NCBI RefSeq assembly: GCF_009905725.1
Contig: NZ_JAAAKV010000018.1
Coordinates: 1 to 64,000, forward strand
DNA length: 64,000 bases
Origin: Emticicia sp. CRIBPO
GTDB taxonomy: Bacteria > Bacteroidota > Bacteroidia > Cytophagales > Spirosomataceae
Direction: 5' to 3'
Shown here piece after piece: positions 9,093 to 18,738 of the stretch. Within the stretch, counting starts at the first letter, position 1. Each line of letters begins with the position of its first letter. The notes beneath the pieces were generated by a model. The model was not told where the DNA came from. It saw only the letters and a program-made list of their open reading frames with translations, and searched no databases. Made by a program: the position numbers and the translations under genes.

Positions 9093-10556
9093 TTACAAGT
9101 CATTTGCCTTGCTGCCCATGATCCTGTTGCCGCTGAGTTGTTCGTATTCTTCTTTCGAGACAGAGAAGCCATCGAATTCGGCGAAGCGGGTATATTTTCC
9201 GACAAATCTCAGGTTGACATTGTCCACAGAGCCACTCCGGTTTTTGGCAATGATGACCTCGGCCATACCCTGGGTACTTTCTCCAGTTTCTGTTTCGGTA
9301 ATCTGGTAGTATTCAGGACGGTAAAGGAACATTACCACGTCGGCATCCTGCTCGATGGAACCCGATTCCCTCAAATCCGATAGCTGGGGACGCTTATCAC
9401 CACCCCTGGTCTCAACCGAACGGCTCAACTGGGAAAGGGCGATCACCGGGATGTTCAATTCTTTGGCAATGGTTTTCAACGACCTTGAGATGGCCGCAAT
9501 CTCCTGTTCACGGTTCATTCCGGCCTTGCCGTTTCCGGCGGTCATCAGCTGGAGATAATCCACGATCAGCAGTTTGATATTATGGAAGGCTTTCAGTCTT
9601 CGTGCCTTGGTTCGAAGTTCAAGTACCGACAAAGCCGGGGTATCGTCAATATAAATAGGGGCAGTCGCCAGGTTGTTGAGCCGCGAGTGCAAGGCATGCC
9701 ACTCCGGTTCTTCCAGGTCCCCTTTTCTTAGTTTCTGAGAGTCAATCTCTGCTTCGGCAGAAATCAGACGCAGCATGACCTGCTGGGAGGACATTTCAAG
9801 AGAGAATAAAGCAACGGGCAATTTAAAGTCGATGGCGGCATTTCTCAATGCCGAAACCACAAACGCGGTTTTACCCATACCCGGCCTGGCCGCGATGATG
9901 ATCAATTCGGTGTTGTGCCAGCCACCTGTTACCCTGTCGAGTGACGGAAAACCTGATGGACAGCTGGAATCTCCTGCGTCCTGTTCAGCTTTGTTTCTCA
10001 GTTCCTGCAGGGTTTTCTGAACCACGAGGCTCAGGTCAGGGATGTTCTTGTTCAGGTTGCCTTCCTGGATATCCCTGAGGCTCTGTTCTGTGAAATCCAT
10101 GAGGTTGAATACGTCCGTGGTGTCTTCGTAAGCTTTGTCTTTGACATCGGACATCACCTGGATGATCTTCCTCCTGATGGCATACTGGACAATGATCCTG
10201 GCGTCCTGCTCAATGTGCGAAACCGTGGTTTTACCCGTCATCCTGGCCAGGTAAGCGGCCCCTCCCACAAACTCCAGTTCGCCTGACTGCCTCAACTGAT
10301 TGGTGACAGTCAGCAAATCCACCGGTTCTGATTTTCCGAAAAGCAAAAGAATAGCCTGGTAGATGGCTTCGTGCTTTTCAGCAATAAAGCTGTCAGGCTT
10401 GAGAATATCGATGACGGCCGTAAGGGCATCTTTTTCTTTGATGACCCCTCCTAAAACACTTGCTTCCAGCTCAATGATATGAGAGGATTGCTGAAATTCG
10501 TAAACCTGGTCAGGGTTACGCTTGGCATTGGCAGGTGTTCTTTTTCTCTGTTTCAT
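9093..10556 (-). CDS. dnaB: Replicative DNA helicase
   Basis: Hexameric 5'-3' helicase that unwinds DNA at the replication fork and recruits primase. The 487-residue protein has the N-terminal all-helical DnaB domain (about residues 25-130), a linker helix, and a RecA-like C-terminal domain with Walker A RPGMGKT near 222-228, Walker B LLIVDYLQLM, and the arginine-finger region RPQLSDLRESGSIEQDADVV. No intein is present. Its partner primase dnaG lies about 3 kb upstream on the same strand, separated by a metalloprotease gene. The gene converges with the ABC transporter gene; the palindrome TAAAACCAGGTTTTA (9081-9095) overlaps its stop. Confidence 0.96.
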   Translation of the reverse strand: MKQRKRTPANAKRNPDQVYEFQQSSHIIELEASVLGGVIKEKDALTAVIDILKPDSFIAEKHEAIYQAILLLFGKSEPVDLLTVTNQLRQSGELEFVGGAAYLARMTGKTTVSHIEQDARIIVQYAIRRKIIQVMSDVKDKAYEDTTDVFNLMDFTEQSLRDIQEGNLNKNIPDLSLVVQKTLQELRNKAEQDAGDSSCPSGFPSLDRVTGGWHNTELIIIAARPGMGKTAFVVSALRNAAIDFKLPVALFSLEMSSQQVMLRLISAEAEIDSQKLRKGDLEEPEWHALHSRLNNLATAPIYIDDTPALSVLELRTKARRLKAFHNIKLLIVDYLQLMTAGNGKAGMNREQEIAAISRSLKTIAKELNIPVIALSQLSRSVETRGGDKRPQLSDLRESGSIEQDADVVMFLYRPEYYQITETETGESTQGMAEVIIAKNRSGSVDNVNLRFVGKYTRFAEFDGFSVSKEEYEQLSGNRIMGSKANDL

Positions 10557-10635
10557 TCAGCTGGCTTTAACGGTTTTTAAAAACCGGGCTTAAAGATAGC
10601 AAATAAAAACGTTTGATAAGATAACCCAAAAAACA

Positions 10636-10670
10636 AAAAGCCCGCCGAAAATATTTTCAGCAGGCTTTTT
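10636..10670 (-). terminator. Terminator behind the metalloprotease gene
   Basis: The arms AAAAAGCCcGCcGAAAAT and ATTTTCaGCaGGCTTTTT pair and both ends are T/A runs, so the hairpin can act in either direction. It separates the metalloprotease gene from dnaB. Confidence 0.75.
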
Positions 10671-10794
10671 GAAATATACGGAGCCGGATCAGATCTGAAA
10701 GCAAAAGCTAAACGAGAAATCTACCTTTCCCTTCTCCTTGCTCCTGGCGGTCACGCTGGGCGGGCTTTTTCCCTTACTCCGTTCTCCATACTCC

Positions 10795-13380
10795 TTATTT
10801 AGGATCAAGTCCCTTCGTAATTCTGTTAACCAGGTCCTGAACGTGGTATTTGCTGATTTTATCAGTGATTCTTACTGAAGAACCTTTCAATTCAGCTCTC
10901 AACGCTTCCAGCTGAGCTCTGGCGATAGAAGGTAAGTCGGTTTGGTTCAGGTCTACCTGCTTGGTATCAAAACCGTAAGTAACCCCTACAGGAATTGACC
11001 TTACCAGGGTTTTGCCCGGTGTCAGTAACACAACAAGTTTGTCGACATAAACTTTCTGAAGGTTACGACGGTATTGGTCGATGGCTGAGCTTGATTTCAG
11101 TTCAGAGAAAATACCTGATTTAAGATCGGTCAGGAATTCATCCACTGAATAGTTAGCTGCACTCTGGCTCGATCCTTCCAGTAATCTCACGATTCTGTCA
11201 CCGGCAAGAAGGTTGCTCAAAGTCTGATCCTGGATAGTTTTTACAAATTCAGTTCCGGCTTCAGGCTTGATTTTGCTCAACACAGTCTGATCAAGCATCC
11301 ATACGGGAGTTTTGAACAATTGTGCATTTAAGAACGCCACCGCTTCTTTCTGCGTAGCTTTCGGTACATTTTCAAACTGGTTGCCCGTCATGTCGTAGGT
11401 CTTAGGATTGTCATAAATACCTCCGACGTTTTTAGTCACGTGACCGATATAACGTCTGTACTGACCGGTTACGTTGGCATATAGTTCATTCAGGTCTTTG
11501 TAGCTTTCGCCGTCTTCCTTGCTCCAGTTGATCAGGTTAGGAAGGATTCTCTGAAGGTTTTTGATGCCGTATTCTGAAGCTTTCATAGCGTTGTCGCTCA
11601 AATCTTCAGTCTGGTATCTCGGATCATAAGGGCTGATTTCGGTACCGAACCAAAGTCTGTTGTTTTTGTAAGCTTCTTTGGTCATGCCGTTCAGGATTGC
11701 CTTTTCCTCAGTGTCGCTTTTCGCATCTGCAAAATACTTGTAACCCCATTCGATAGCCCATTTATCATAGTCACCGATACGTGGGAACAGGTCTTTCACG
11801 CCATCTTCAGGCTGAGCCACGTAGTTGAAACGGGCATAATCCATGATAGAAGAAGTATGTCCGTTGGCTGCAGTGTAATCTTTGTCTCTCAGTTTTTCAA
11901 CCGGGGTGGCCGAGCTGGCTCCCATGTTGTGACGAAGACCCAAAGTGTGACCTACTTCGTGAGAAGACACAAAACGGATCAACTGACCCATCAGTTCGTC
12001 CTTGAAGTTTTTGTTACGGGCAGCAGGGTCTACGGCAGCAGCCTGGATCATGTACCAGTTTCTCAATAATCTCATGACGTTGTGATACCAGCCGATGTGA
12101 CTTTCAATGATCTCACCACTTCTCGGGTCATGGACGTTCGGACCGTAAGCATTCTGGATATCAGCAGCAAAGTATCTGATGACAGAGAATCTTGCATCTT
12201 CAAGACTCATGGTAGTATCGCTTTCAGGCCAGTATTCACCTCTGATGGCGTTTTTCCAACCTGCTTTTTCGAACGCGATGGTCCAGTCATCTACCCCTTG
12301 TTTCAGGTATTTTCTCCATTTTTCAGGCGTGGCAGGATCGATATAATAAACGATTGGTTTCTTAGGCTCAATCAGCTCACCTCTTTTTTGTTTTTCTGCA
12401 TCTTCTTTTGACTTAGGCTCCAGTCTCCATCTCACAGCAAATACATCCTGTGCAGAAGATTGTGATTCTTCTTTAAATACGGAATACTGGTTAGCGAAGT
12501 AACCCACACGGGCATCAAAGAACCTTTTTCTCATCGGAACTTTAGGCAGCAGGATGAGTGAAGTGTTAAACTCCATTGTCACCACACCTGACTCAAGACT
12601 GGCAGGCAGGTACGTACCGATCTGAGGAATCGGGGTCAGTGAAATTCTCGGAGGAACGACGCTGAAAGTTTTGGTAGTTCTTACCTCTACGTTGTTTGGA
12701 TAGGCACTGATCTTCTGGATGAATGATCTGTCCTTCATGAACGCAGCGATGTTGTATATTTGTTTTGAAATCGGGTCCAGTGAAAATGTCTGATAATCGC
12801 CGTCAAAAGTTGAAGTAACGTCGATCACGTAGGCAACTGCTTTTTTCGAAGCAGAGTCTTTTTTAATGGCTTTGATCTCAAAGTTACCGATGATCGGGTC
12901 AGCACTTGAATTTTTAACGGCCTGGGCCATCGGCTTGGTGCTGTCCGGAGACATCAATACATAGGTGATTGATCTTAAAAAGATATTATCAGAAGGGCCT
13001 TTTTCCCATTTAACCACTTGTCTGTTCACTTCTTCCCCACCAAAAAGTCCGCCACCGGCAGCTGTTTTGGAGAAACGGGTGATCGTCATGATCTCTCTTC
13101 CGAACAATGAATCTGGGATTTCGAAAAGCCATTTGTCGTCTACTTTGTGAACGGTAAACAAGCCTTTTTTAGTAACAGCAGTACTGTCTACCACTTCTTT
13201 GTAAGGCTTAGGGCCTTTTTTGGGAGCGTCAGGTTTTTTAGCAGGGGCAGCCGGCTTGGCAGCTACCGGGGCAGCAGGTGTTTCTGGGGTCTGGTCTTTT
13301 TTCTTTTTTTTCTGAGCCTGTACACCTAGGGCAGCAACAAGCATCAGACACAAAAGAAGCGTCTGTCGAAGTAATTTCAT
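10795..13380 (-). CDS. Secreted zinc-dependent metalloprotease (DUF5117/DUF5118/DUF4953 type)
   Basis: An 861-residue exported metzincin-like protease of a family common in Bacteroidota. A signal peptide (residues 1-22, ending VQAQ) is followed by a lysine/proline/alanine-rich linker (about 23-60), the DUF5118 and DUF5117 regions, and the catalytic domain with the zinc site HEVGHTLGLRH near residues 473-483. The HExxHxxGxxH pattern supplies three zinc-binding histidines and the glutamate base. It probably acts in the periplasm or on the cell surface; no T9SS sorting domain is seen at the C-terminus. Substrate unknown. Downstream, 10671-10794 is pyrimidine-rich and has no gene. Confidence 0.9.
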   Translation of the reverse strand: MKLLRQTLLLCLMLVAALGVQAQKKKKKDQTPETPAAPVAAKPAAPAKKPDAPKKGPKPYKEVVDSTAVTKKGLFTVHKVDDKWLFEIPDSLFGREIMTITRFSKTAAGGGLFGGEEVNRQVVKWEKGPSDNIFLRSITYVLMSPDSTKPMAQAVKNSSADPIIGNFEIKAIKKDSASKKAVAYVIDVTSTFDGDYQTFSLDPISKQIYNIAAFMKDRSFIQKISAYPNNVEVRTTKTFSVVPPRISLTPIPQIGTYLPASLESGVVTMEFNTSLILLPKVPMRKRFFDARVGYFANQYSVFKEESQSSAQDVFAVRWRLEPKSKEDAEKQKRGELIEPKKPIVYYIDPATPEKWRKYLKQGVDDWTIAFEKAGWKNAIRGEYWPESDTTMSLEDARFSVIRYFAADIQNAYGPNVHDPRSGEIIESHIGWYHNVMRLLRNWYMIQAAAVDPAARNKNFKDELMGQLIRFVSSHEVGHTLGLRHNMGASSATPVEKLRDKDYTAANGHTSSIMDYARFNYVAQPEDGVKDLFPRIGDYDKWAIEWGYKYFADAKSDTEEKAILNGMTKEAYKNNRLWFGTEISPYDPRYQTEDLSDNAMKASEYGIKNLQRILPNLINWSKEDGESYKDLNELYANVTGQYRRYIGHVTKNVGGIYDNPKTYDMTGNQFENVPKATQKEAVAFLNAQLFKTPVWMLDQTVLSKIKPEAGTEFVKTIQDQTLSNLLAGDRIVRLLEGSSQSAANYSVDEFLTDLKSGIFSELKSSSAIDQYRRNLQKVYVDKLVVLLTPGKTLVRSIPVGVTYGFDTKQVDLNQTDLPSIARAQLEALRAELKGSSVRITDKISKYHVQDLVNRITKGLDPK

Positions 13381-13552
13381 TTTCTAATTTGTTTTTTAAT
13401 TGATTGAAACTTTATAAGTAAAAGAAGGCCAATTTTGCGAAAAAATATTATAAACGCAATTGCGAAGTAAAAATAATTACAAATGTGACCTGAAAAGATA
13501 GTTTTCAGACAAAATGGCCTTTTGAGAAGACGTAGGAGAAGTTACAGGAAAG

Positions 13553-15505
13553 TTAAAAAACAGAACCGAGCTCCTTAGAAAGCGGGATGATCTTTTTCTT
13601 GATTTTATCCAGTTCCGAAATGATGACATCCTGATCATCTTCACTGCTTTCGGCCAGTTCAGCCATCATTTCCTTATATTTATTTTCAAGAATTTTGATC
13701 CTGGTTCTGAGAATCATCTTGAAGGAAAGCAAGTGCAGCAAATCTTCGTATTTGGGAATGAAAATCTCAAATTTATGCCAGTTTTCACTGAGTTCATGCT
13801 CAGAGGCCAGCCAGTTGATGACGGTCTTCTGTATTTCTTCGTCAGGGTGTGAGCTGAATGTGGTGGTGGGTGGCAGTTGCCCCTGATCATAAAAACTCTT
13901 GTAGGTTTCTATAATCTTCACATACACAGGGGTTTCAAAAGTAATATCTGCCGTTTCATGGAAAAGGTAATCGGCAAGGGTAAACTCCTGTCCGTTTTCT
14001 TCGTCTTTTTCTATGATGACATGTCCATAGGCAATCAAGTCCCTCACCAGGGCTTCTTCCTGGTGGTTTTTGGTTGAGGTGGTTTCCTTGACCTCCTGCT
14101 GAAGATACTCCGACGGGTCCACAGGCATGAAGAAATCCGGTGGAAGTTCGTCAGGGACGCCCTGCGGCTGGTTTCTGTTATCTTTCCTCTGATGGTTTGA
14201 TTTATTGCGGATCAGCTTGTTGCCCTCATTGATCAGGATATTCTCATCAATCTGAAGCAAGGTGCTTACTTCCTTATAAAACACCGATCTTTTGATCGGA
14301 TTCGGTATTTTGGTGATTGTATCCACCAGGTCGGTGATCAGTCCGGCTTTTTTGATGGGGTCATTGCCTGCATCAGCGAGGGAAATCTCGGTTTTGAACC
14401 GGATGAAATCTTTACCGGTCTGATTCACATAGCTGATGAAACTTTCACCACCAACTTTCCGGATGTAACTGTCGGGGTCGTCACCATCAGGAAACACGAC
14501 CGATTTGACATTCATGTCTTCTTCAAGGATGATGTCGATTCCCCTGAGGGAGGCCTTGATGCCTGCAGTGTCACCGTCGTATAAAACGGTAATATTCGGT
14601 GTGAAACGCCTGATCAGCTGAATCTGCTCTTTGGTAAGTGAGGTGCCTGAGGAGGCTACCACGTTCTCAATACCCGCCTGGTGCAGGGATATCACGTCAG
14701 TGTAACCTTCTACCAGGAAGCAATTGTCCTGCTGTCGGATCGCATTTTTAGCCTGGTAAATACCGTAAACAACCTTGCTTTTATGATAAATCTCTGTTTC
14801 CGGCGAGTTGAGGTATTTCGGGGCCTTGGGGTCCGGTTTTAAGATCCTGGCTCCGAAAGCAATCGTTTTTCCGGGAACATTATGCACCGGGAAAATAACC
14901 CGGCCCCTGAAACGGTCTATAGGGTCTTTGCCTTCTTTCTGGATCGTTAGCCCGGCTTTTTCGAGAATATCCAGGCTGAAACCGTTCTTTAAGGCATGTT
15001 TGGTAAAGGTATCCCAAGAGTCGGGACTGAAACCCAGCTCGAATTTCTGTATGGTGGCTTTTGAAAATCCCCTTTCCTTAAAGTAGGACTGGCCTACGCT
15101 CTGTCCTTCCTCGTTTTCGTTGAGGTAGCTGGCATAGAAATTCTTGGCAAACTCCGTGACAATGTATAAACTGTCCTTCTCATTCTGCTGGATGAGGTCC
15201 TGGTCGGTAAATTCCTTTTCCTTGATCTCAATATTGTACTTTTTGGCCAGCCACTTGAGAGCATCAGGATAGGAGAGGCTTTCCAGGTCCATCACAAAAC
15301 GCACAGAATCGCCACCTTTGCCACACCCGAAACACTTATAGATCTGCTTGGCGGGAGAGACGTAAAAAGAAGGCGTTTTCTCGTTGTGAAACGGACAGCA
15401 GGCGATCATACTGGCCCCACGCTTCTTTAAAGAAACGAAATCGCCGATGACTTCGACAACATCGGCGGCCTGAATGATCTGCTGTATAGTATCCTGAGGA
15501 ATCAT
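13553..15505 (-). CDS. dnaG: DNA primase
   Basis: Makes RNA primers for lagging-strand synthesis. The 650-residue protein has the CHC2 zinc finger (C37, H40, C58, C61), the RNA polymerase core with a Toprim domain containing FLVEGYTDVI and VLYDGDTAG, and a helical C-terminal DnaB-binding region of low conservation. The start at 15505 gives the usual MIPQDTIQQI N-terminus. It shares strand and vicinity with dnaB, its physical partner, but a metalloprotease gene lies between them. It is transcribed divergently from a small membrane-anchored protein gene. Confidence 0.96.
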   Translation of the reverse strand: MIPQDTIQQIIQAADVVEVIGDFVSLKKRGASMIACCPFHNEKTPSFYVSPAKQIYKCFGCGKGGDSVRFVMDLESLSYPDALKWLAKKYNIEIKEKEFTDQDLIQQNEKDSLYIVTEFAKNFYASYLNENEEGQSVGQSYFKERGFSKATIQKFELGFSPDSWDTFTKHALKNGFSLDILEKAGLTIQKEGKDPIDRFRGRVIFPVHNVPGKTIAFGARILKPDPKAPKYLNSPETEIYHKSKVVYGIYQAKNAIRQQDNCFLVEGYTDVISLHQAGIENVVASSGTSLTKEQIQLIRRFTPNITVLYDGDTAGIKASLRGIDIILEEDMNVKSVVFPDGDDPDSYIRKVGGESFISYVNQTGKDFIRFKTEISLADAGNDPIKKAGLITDLVDTITKIPNPIKRSVFYKEVSTLLQIDENILINEGNKLIRNKSNHQRKDNRNQPQGVPDELPPDFFMPVDPSEYLQQEVKETTSTKNHQEEALVRDLIAYGHVIIEKDEENGQEFTLADYLFHETADITFETPVYVKIIETYKSFYDQGQLPPTTTFSSHPDEEIQKTVINWLASEHELSENWHKFEIFIPKYEDLLHLLSFKMILRTRIKILENKYKEMMAELAESSEDDQDVIISELDKIKKKIIPLSKELGSVF

Positions 15506-15540
15506 ACCGTAAATTTATGCGATTAATGTTTAATTTTACT

Positions 15541-15548
15541 TAAATTTG
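15541..15548 (+). promoter_or_regulatory. Promoter candidate, -7 element, for the gene at 15569
   Basis: TAAATTTG fits TAnnTTTG and lies 20 bp before the proposed TTG start, giving a leader of about 17 nt. Confidence 0.4.
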
Positions 15549-15568
15549 TCAGTACTTATTTAGCAGGT

Positions 15569-16108
15569 TTGAAAAGAACATTTGCCATATTGCTCTGTCT
15601 TTTGCTGATCATCAACATGATCGGTAAGCCTGTGCTGGAGTTTTACCAGGAAGAAATCCAGGAAGAAAAATATGAGGAGTCGGTGTTTTTTGTGGAAAAC
15701 GGAGACAGTCTGCTCATTAAGAAACCCTTTCAGCTGCCTTATCAAAGTACGGTGACGACCCTGAGGAACATTGATGAAGTGGTTATTTTCAAAGGAGAGT
15801 TTTTCAGTGCGTTCAAAAAGACTTTCGCCAATGACACGCTCTATACTTACCTGAAAAAAGAGAACTTTACCCGCCAGAATTTTTTCCAGCTGATCGGCGA
15901 AATTACCAAAAACTACGATACCCAGCCGCTAGACCCTGTCCAGAACCTGATAGACCTGCTCAAGAATTTTTCGAAAAGTTATGTGAAGAACATCGTTTCT
16001 TATTATACTTTTTACTGGACGGACTATCTCAGTTTCGGACATTTTAACCCCGTGAATCTTTTTATTTCATTTAAGACCAGCCCGGTTTCTCCTCCTCCCA
16101 GGTTCTGA
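15569..16108 (+). CDS. Hypothetical membrane-anchored protein
   Basis: A 179-residue protein of unknown function. It begins with a positive charge and a hydrophobic segment (MKRTFAILLCLLLIINMIG), a signal anchor or signal peptide, followed by a soluble acidic region and a proline-rich tail (PVSPPPRF). The proposed start is TTG at 15569; the frame stays open upstream but offers no ATG in frame, so the start is uncertain by a few codons. It stands alone between dnaG (divergent) and a TonB-dependent receptor gene, with about 185 bp of non-coding sequence after it. Confidence 0.7.
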   Translation: MKRTFAILLCLLLIINMIGKPVLEFYQEEIQEEKYEESVFFVENGDSLLIKKPFQLPYQSTVTTLRNIDEVVIFKGEFFSAFKKTFANDTLYTYLKKENFTRQNFFQLIGEITKNYDTQPLDPVQNLIDLLKNFSKSYVKNIVSYYTFYWTDYLSFGHFNPVNLFISFKTSPVSPPPRF

Positions 16109-16293
16109 TTTTTAAGATACAAGCTCAAAAACGTTTCGCCGGCCATGTTTTGCCGGCCAATGGCGGTTATGCCGGTTACGGTATATGAGCTGAAATTTCC
16201 AATAACAGGTTTTTGGTGCCGGACGCTGTCTCCAGACGAGGTTCTGCATGGGCTCCTGTATGAATATTTTCGTAAATTTTTAACAGAACTGAA

Positions 16294-18477
16294 ATGAACA
16301 TCAGAAAAAATACATTTATCATTATCCTGTTTTTATACCATATCGGGGTGGTTTTTCCTGCCTTATCGCAGGAAGCTCAGGACTCCCTTGCCGTCAAAAA
16401 ACTGAACGAGGTTATCATCAGATCGTATCACAAAAACGACCTTGAACGCCTCGGAGACCTGCATCAGAACTTTATCGTAGCCGGTAAAAAGAACGAAGTG
16501 ATCCTGGTTCAGAACCTGAACGCCAACCTGGCGGAAAAGACGGGAAGACAGATTTTTGCCAAGGTGCCCGGGGCATTTGTTTATGACATGGACGGCTCGG
16601 GCAACCAGATGAACCTTTCGACCAGAGGGCTTGACCCCCACAGAAGCTGGGAGTACAATGTAAGACAAAACGGTATCATGACGAATTCTGACATATATGG
16701 ATATCCGGCGAGTCATTACAGCCCGCCGATGGAGTCCATCCGTAAAATCGAGCTCATCAGAGGCACGTCTTCATTACAGTACGGAGCACAGTTTGGCGGT
16801 ATGATCAACTATGTCACCAAAACGGCCGATACTACCAAACCCATCAGTTTTGAGAGCATCAATTCTGCGGGTTCGTATGGTTTGTTCAGCTCTTACAATG
16901 CCGTCGGCGGTAAAGTGGGCAAGTGGCAGTATTATGCGTATTATCACAAAAGGGTTTCAGACGGATACCGTAAAAATGCCAGATCAGATGCTGAATCTCA
17001 GTTCGTCAGCCTGACTTACCAGGCGGCCAGGAACTTCAGGATCAAAGCTGAGACAGGCAGGAGTACTTATCGTTTCAGAATTCCGGGGCCACTGACCGAT
17101 GCATTGTTCAATGCCGACCCGCGTCAGTCGACCAGAAGCGGAAACTATTTCAGCCCGGATATTTATGTGCCGTCGCTGAGTTTTGACTGGGATATCAATG
17201 CCAGAACCAGGCTGTCGTGGGTCAACTCGGCGGTTTTAGGCACAAGAAGCAGCGTACAATATATCGCTCTGGCCAATGTCGCGGATGATCCCACCAAAAA
17301 CAGGCAAGTGGATATTGATGGTTTTAACAGCTACGCGAGTGAGTTGAAGCTGACAAGAGAATATAAGATAGGCAACCAGAAAAGCATCCTGATCGGTGGG
17401 GTAAGGGTGATCAATAACCGCCTTCACAGACGTCAGGTGGGAAAAGGAACCACCGGCACGGAATATGACCTTAGCATTACCGGTAACTGGGGTCGCGATC
17501 TTCAATACAAAACAAAGAATGTGGCCTTCTTCGCTGAAAACCTCTTCTATCTGACATCTAAGCTGAAAGTATCCCCTTCGTTCAGGGTAGAAAGCGGCAA
17601 TACCGATATGACTGGGGCCATCTCTTATTACGCTCCTGAAAAACTGCCGACGTCAATCAAACACACTTTTCCATTGTTTGGTGTGACGGCCCAGTACCAG
17701 CTCAAAAAGGACCTGGAGTTATATGCAGGATGGGCCCAGGCTTACAGGCCGGTTATTTTCTCTGATATCATTCCTCCTACAGCTTTGGACAGGACCAATC
17801 CTGATCTGAAAGACGCCTCAGGCTCCAACACCGAAATCGGTTTGAGAGGACATCTGGCTGAAAAGCTGAATTTTGATGTGACTTACTTCCAGATTGATTA
17901 TAAAAACAGGATCGGCAGCCTGATACTTCCGGATGCTTCTACAGGAACGAATTATGTGTATAAGACCAATACCGGAACTACTGTGACGAGAGGGCTGGAA
18001 GTCTTTGCAGAGTTTAAGGCATATCAGACCAATAAGGGGCAGATTTCTTTATTTACCTCAACCTCTTATTTTGATGCGGAATATACCAAAGGCTCCGTGG
18101 TACTGACAGGAGAAAACAAAAGTATTGTAGGTAATAAACTGGAGACTGTTCCGGAGTGGATCAGCAGAAGTGGTTTGAATGTGCAGTTCCGCAAGTTCAG
18201 TGCCTCACTGCAATACAGCTATGTGGCTGAAAGCTTCTCAGATGCCCTGAATACCGTGACACCGGGCGTGGACGGAGCCAAAGGCGTGGTGCCTTCTTAC
18301 AGCCTGTGGGACCTGAACACTTCTATCGGTATTGCTAAAAATTATACTTTCAAACTGGGTATCAATAACCTGACGAACACGCAGTATTTCACCAAAAGAC
18401 CTACCGGATATCCTGGTGTAGGCGTCTGGAGTTCAGATGGCCGCAGCATTGTCGGGACGTTTGTGGTGCAGATATGA
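16294..18477 (+). CDS. TonB-dependent outer membrane receptor, FecA-like
   Basis: A 727-residue TonB-dependent receptor, probably for an iron chelate. A signal peptide (about residues 1-25, ending ALSQ) leads into a plug domain (about 45-170, with GANQMNLSTRG-like and IRKIELIRGTSSLQYGAQFGG segments) and a 22-strand barrel. The C-terminal segment YFTKRPTGYPGVGVW resembles the end of FecA-type ferric citrate receptors. There is no N-terminal carboxypeptidase-like domain and no SusD gene beside it, so it is not a SusC. Ligand is inferred only from that resemblance. A strong terminator follows 14 bp after the stop. Confidence 0.9.
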   Translation: MNIRKNTFIIILFLYHIGVVFPALSQEAQDSLAVKKLNEVIIRSYHKNDLERLGDLHQNFIVAGKKNEVILVQNLNANLAEKTGRQIFAKVPGAFVYDMDGSGNQMNLSTRGLDPHRSWEYNVRQNGIMTNSDIYGYPASHYSPPMESIRKIELIRGTSSLQYGAQFGGMINYVTKTADTTKPISFESINSAGSYGLFSSYNAVGGKVGKWQYYAYYHKRVSDGYRKNARSDAESQFVSLTYQAARNFRIKAETGRSTYRFRIPGPLTDALFNADPRQSTRSGNYFSPDIYVPSLSFDWDINARTRLSWVNSAVLGTRSSVQYIALANVADDPTKNRQVDIDGFNSYASELKLTREYKIGNQKSILIGGVRVINNRLHRRQVGKGTTGTEYDLSITGNWGRDLQYKTKNVAFFAENLFYLTSKLKVSPSFRVESGNTDMTGAISYYAPEKLPTSIKHTFPLFGVTAQYQLKKDLELYAGWAQAYRPVIFSDIIPPTALDRTNPDLKDASGSNTEIGLRGHLAEKLNFDVTYFQIDYKNRIGSLILPDASTGTNYVYKTNTGTTVTRGLEVFAEFKAYQTNKGQISLFTSTSYFDAEYTKGSVVLTGENKSIVGNKLETVPEWISRSGLNVQFRKFSASLQYSYVAESFSDALNTVTPGVDGAKGVVPSYSLWDLNTSIGIAKNYTFKLGINNLTNTQYFTKRPTGYPGVGVWSSDGRSIVGTFVVQI

Positions 18478-18490
18478 TAGTTGAAATGAA

Positions 18491-18532
18491 GAATCCCGGC
18501 ACAGATATTTGACCTGTGCCGGGATTCTTTTA
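18491..18532 (+). terminator. Terminator of the TonB receptor gene
   Basis: A perfect 14-bp stem, GAATCCCGGCACAG with CTGTGCCGGGATTC, encloses a 9-nt loop and is followed by TTTTATTT. Confidence 0.93.
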
Positions 18533-18738
18533 TTTAATTGAGTGATAATCTTTTTGTTACCTTTCAATAAATATCACAAACATTTCTCATAAAATTAATG
18601 AAAAGTTTATAAGTAACGGTTATTTTTACGTATCCGGAATCTTGTGCTTAAAAGACCGATGACAAAATCAAAATGAATCAGTTTTTAGTCAATTGTGAAC
18701 GGATTTTGACATTCAAACACTTTTAAACAATTTTTTTT

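Noticed and set aside
11435-11450. GTCACGTGAC as a parS site
   Set aside because: Only the CACGTG core and short flanks fit; it lies within the metalloprotease coding region and lacks the outer TGTT/AACA bases.
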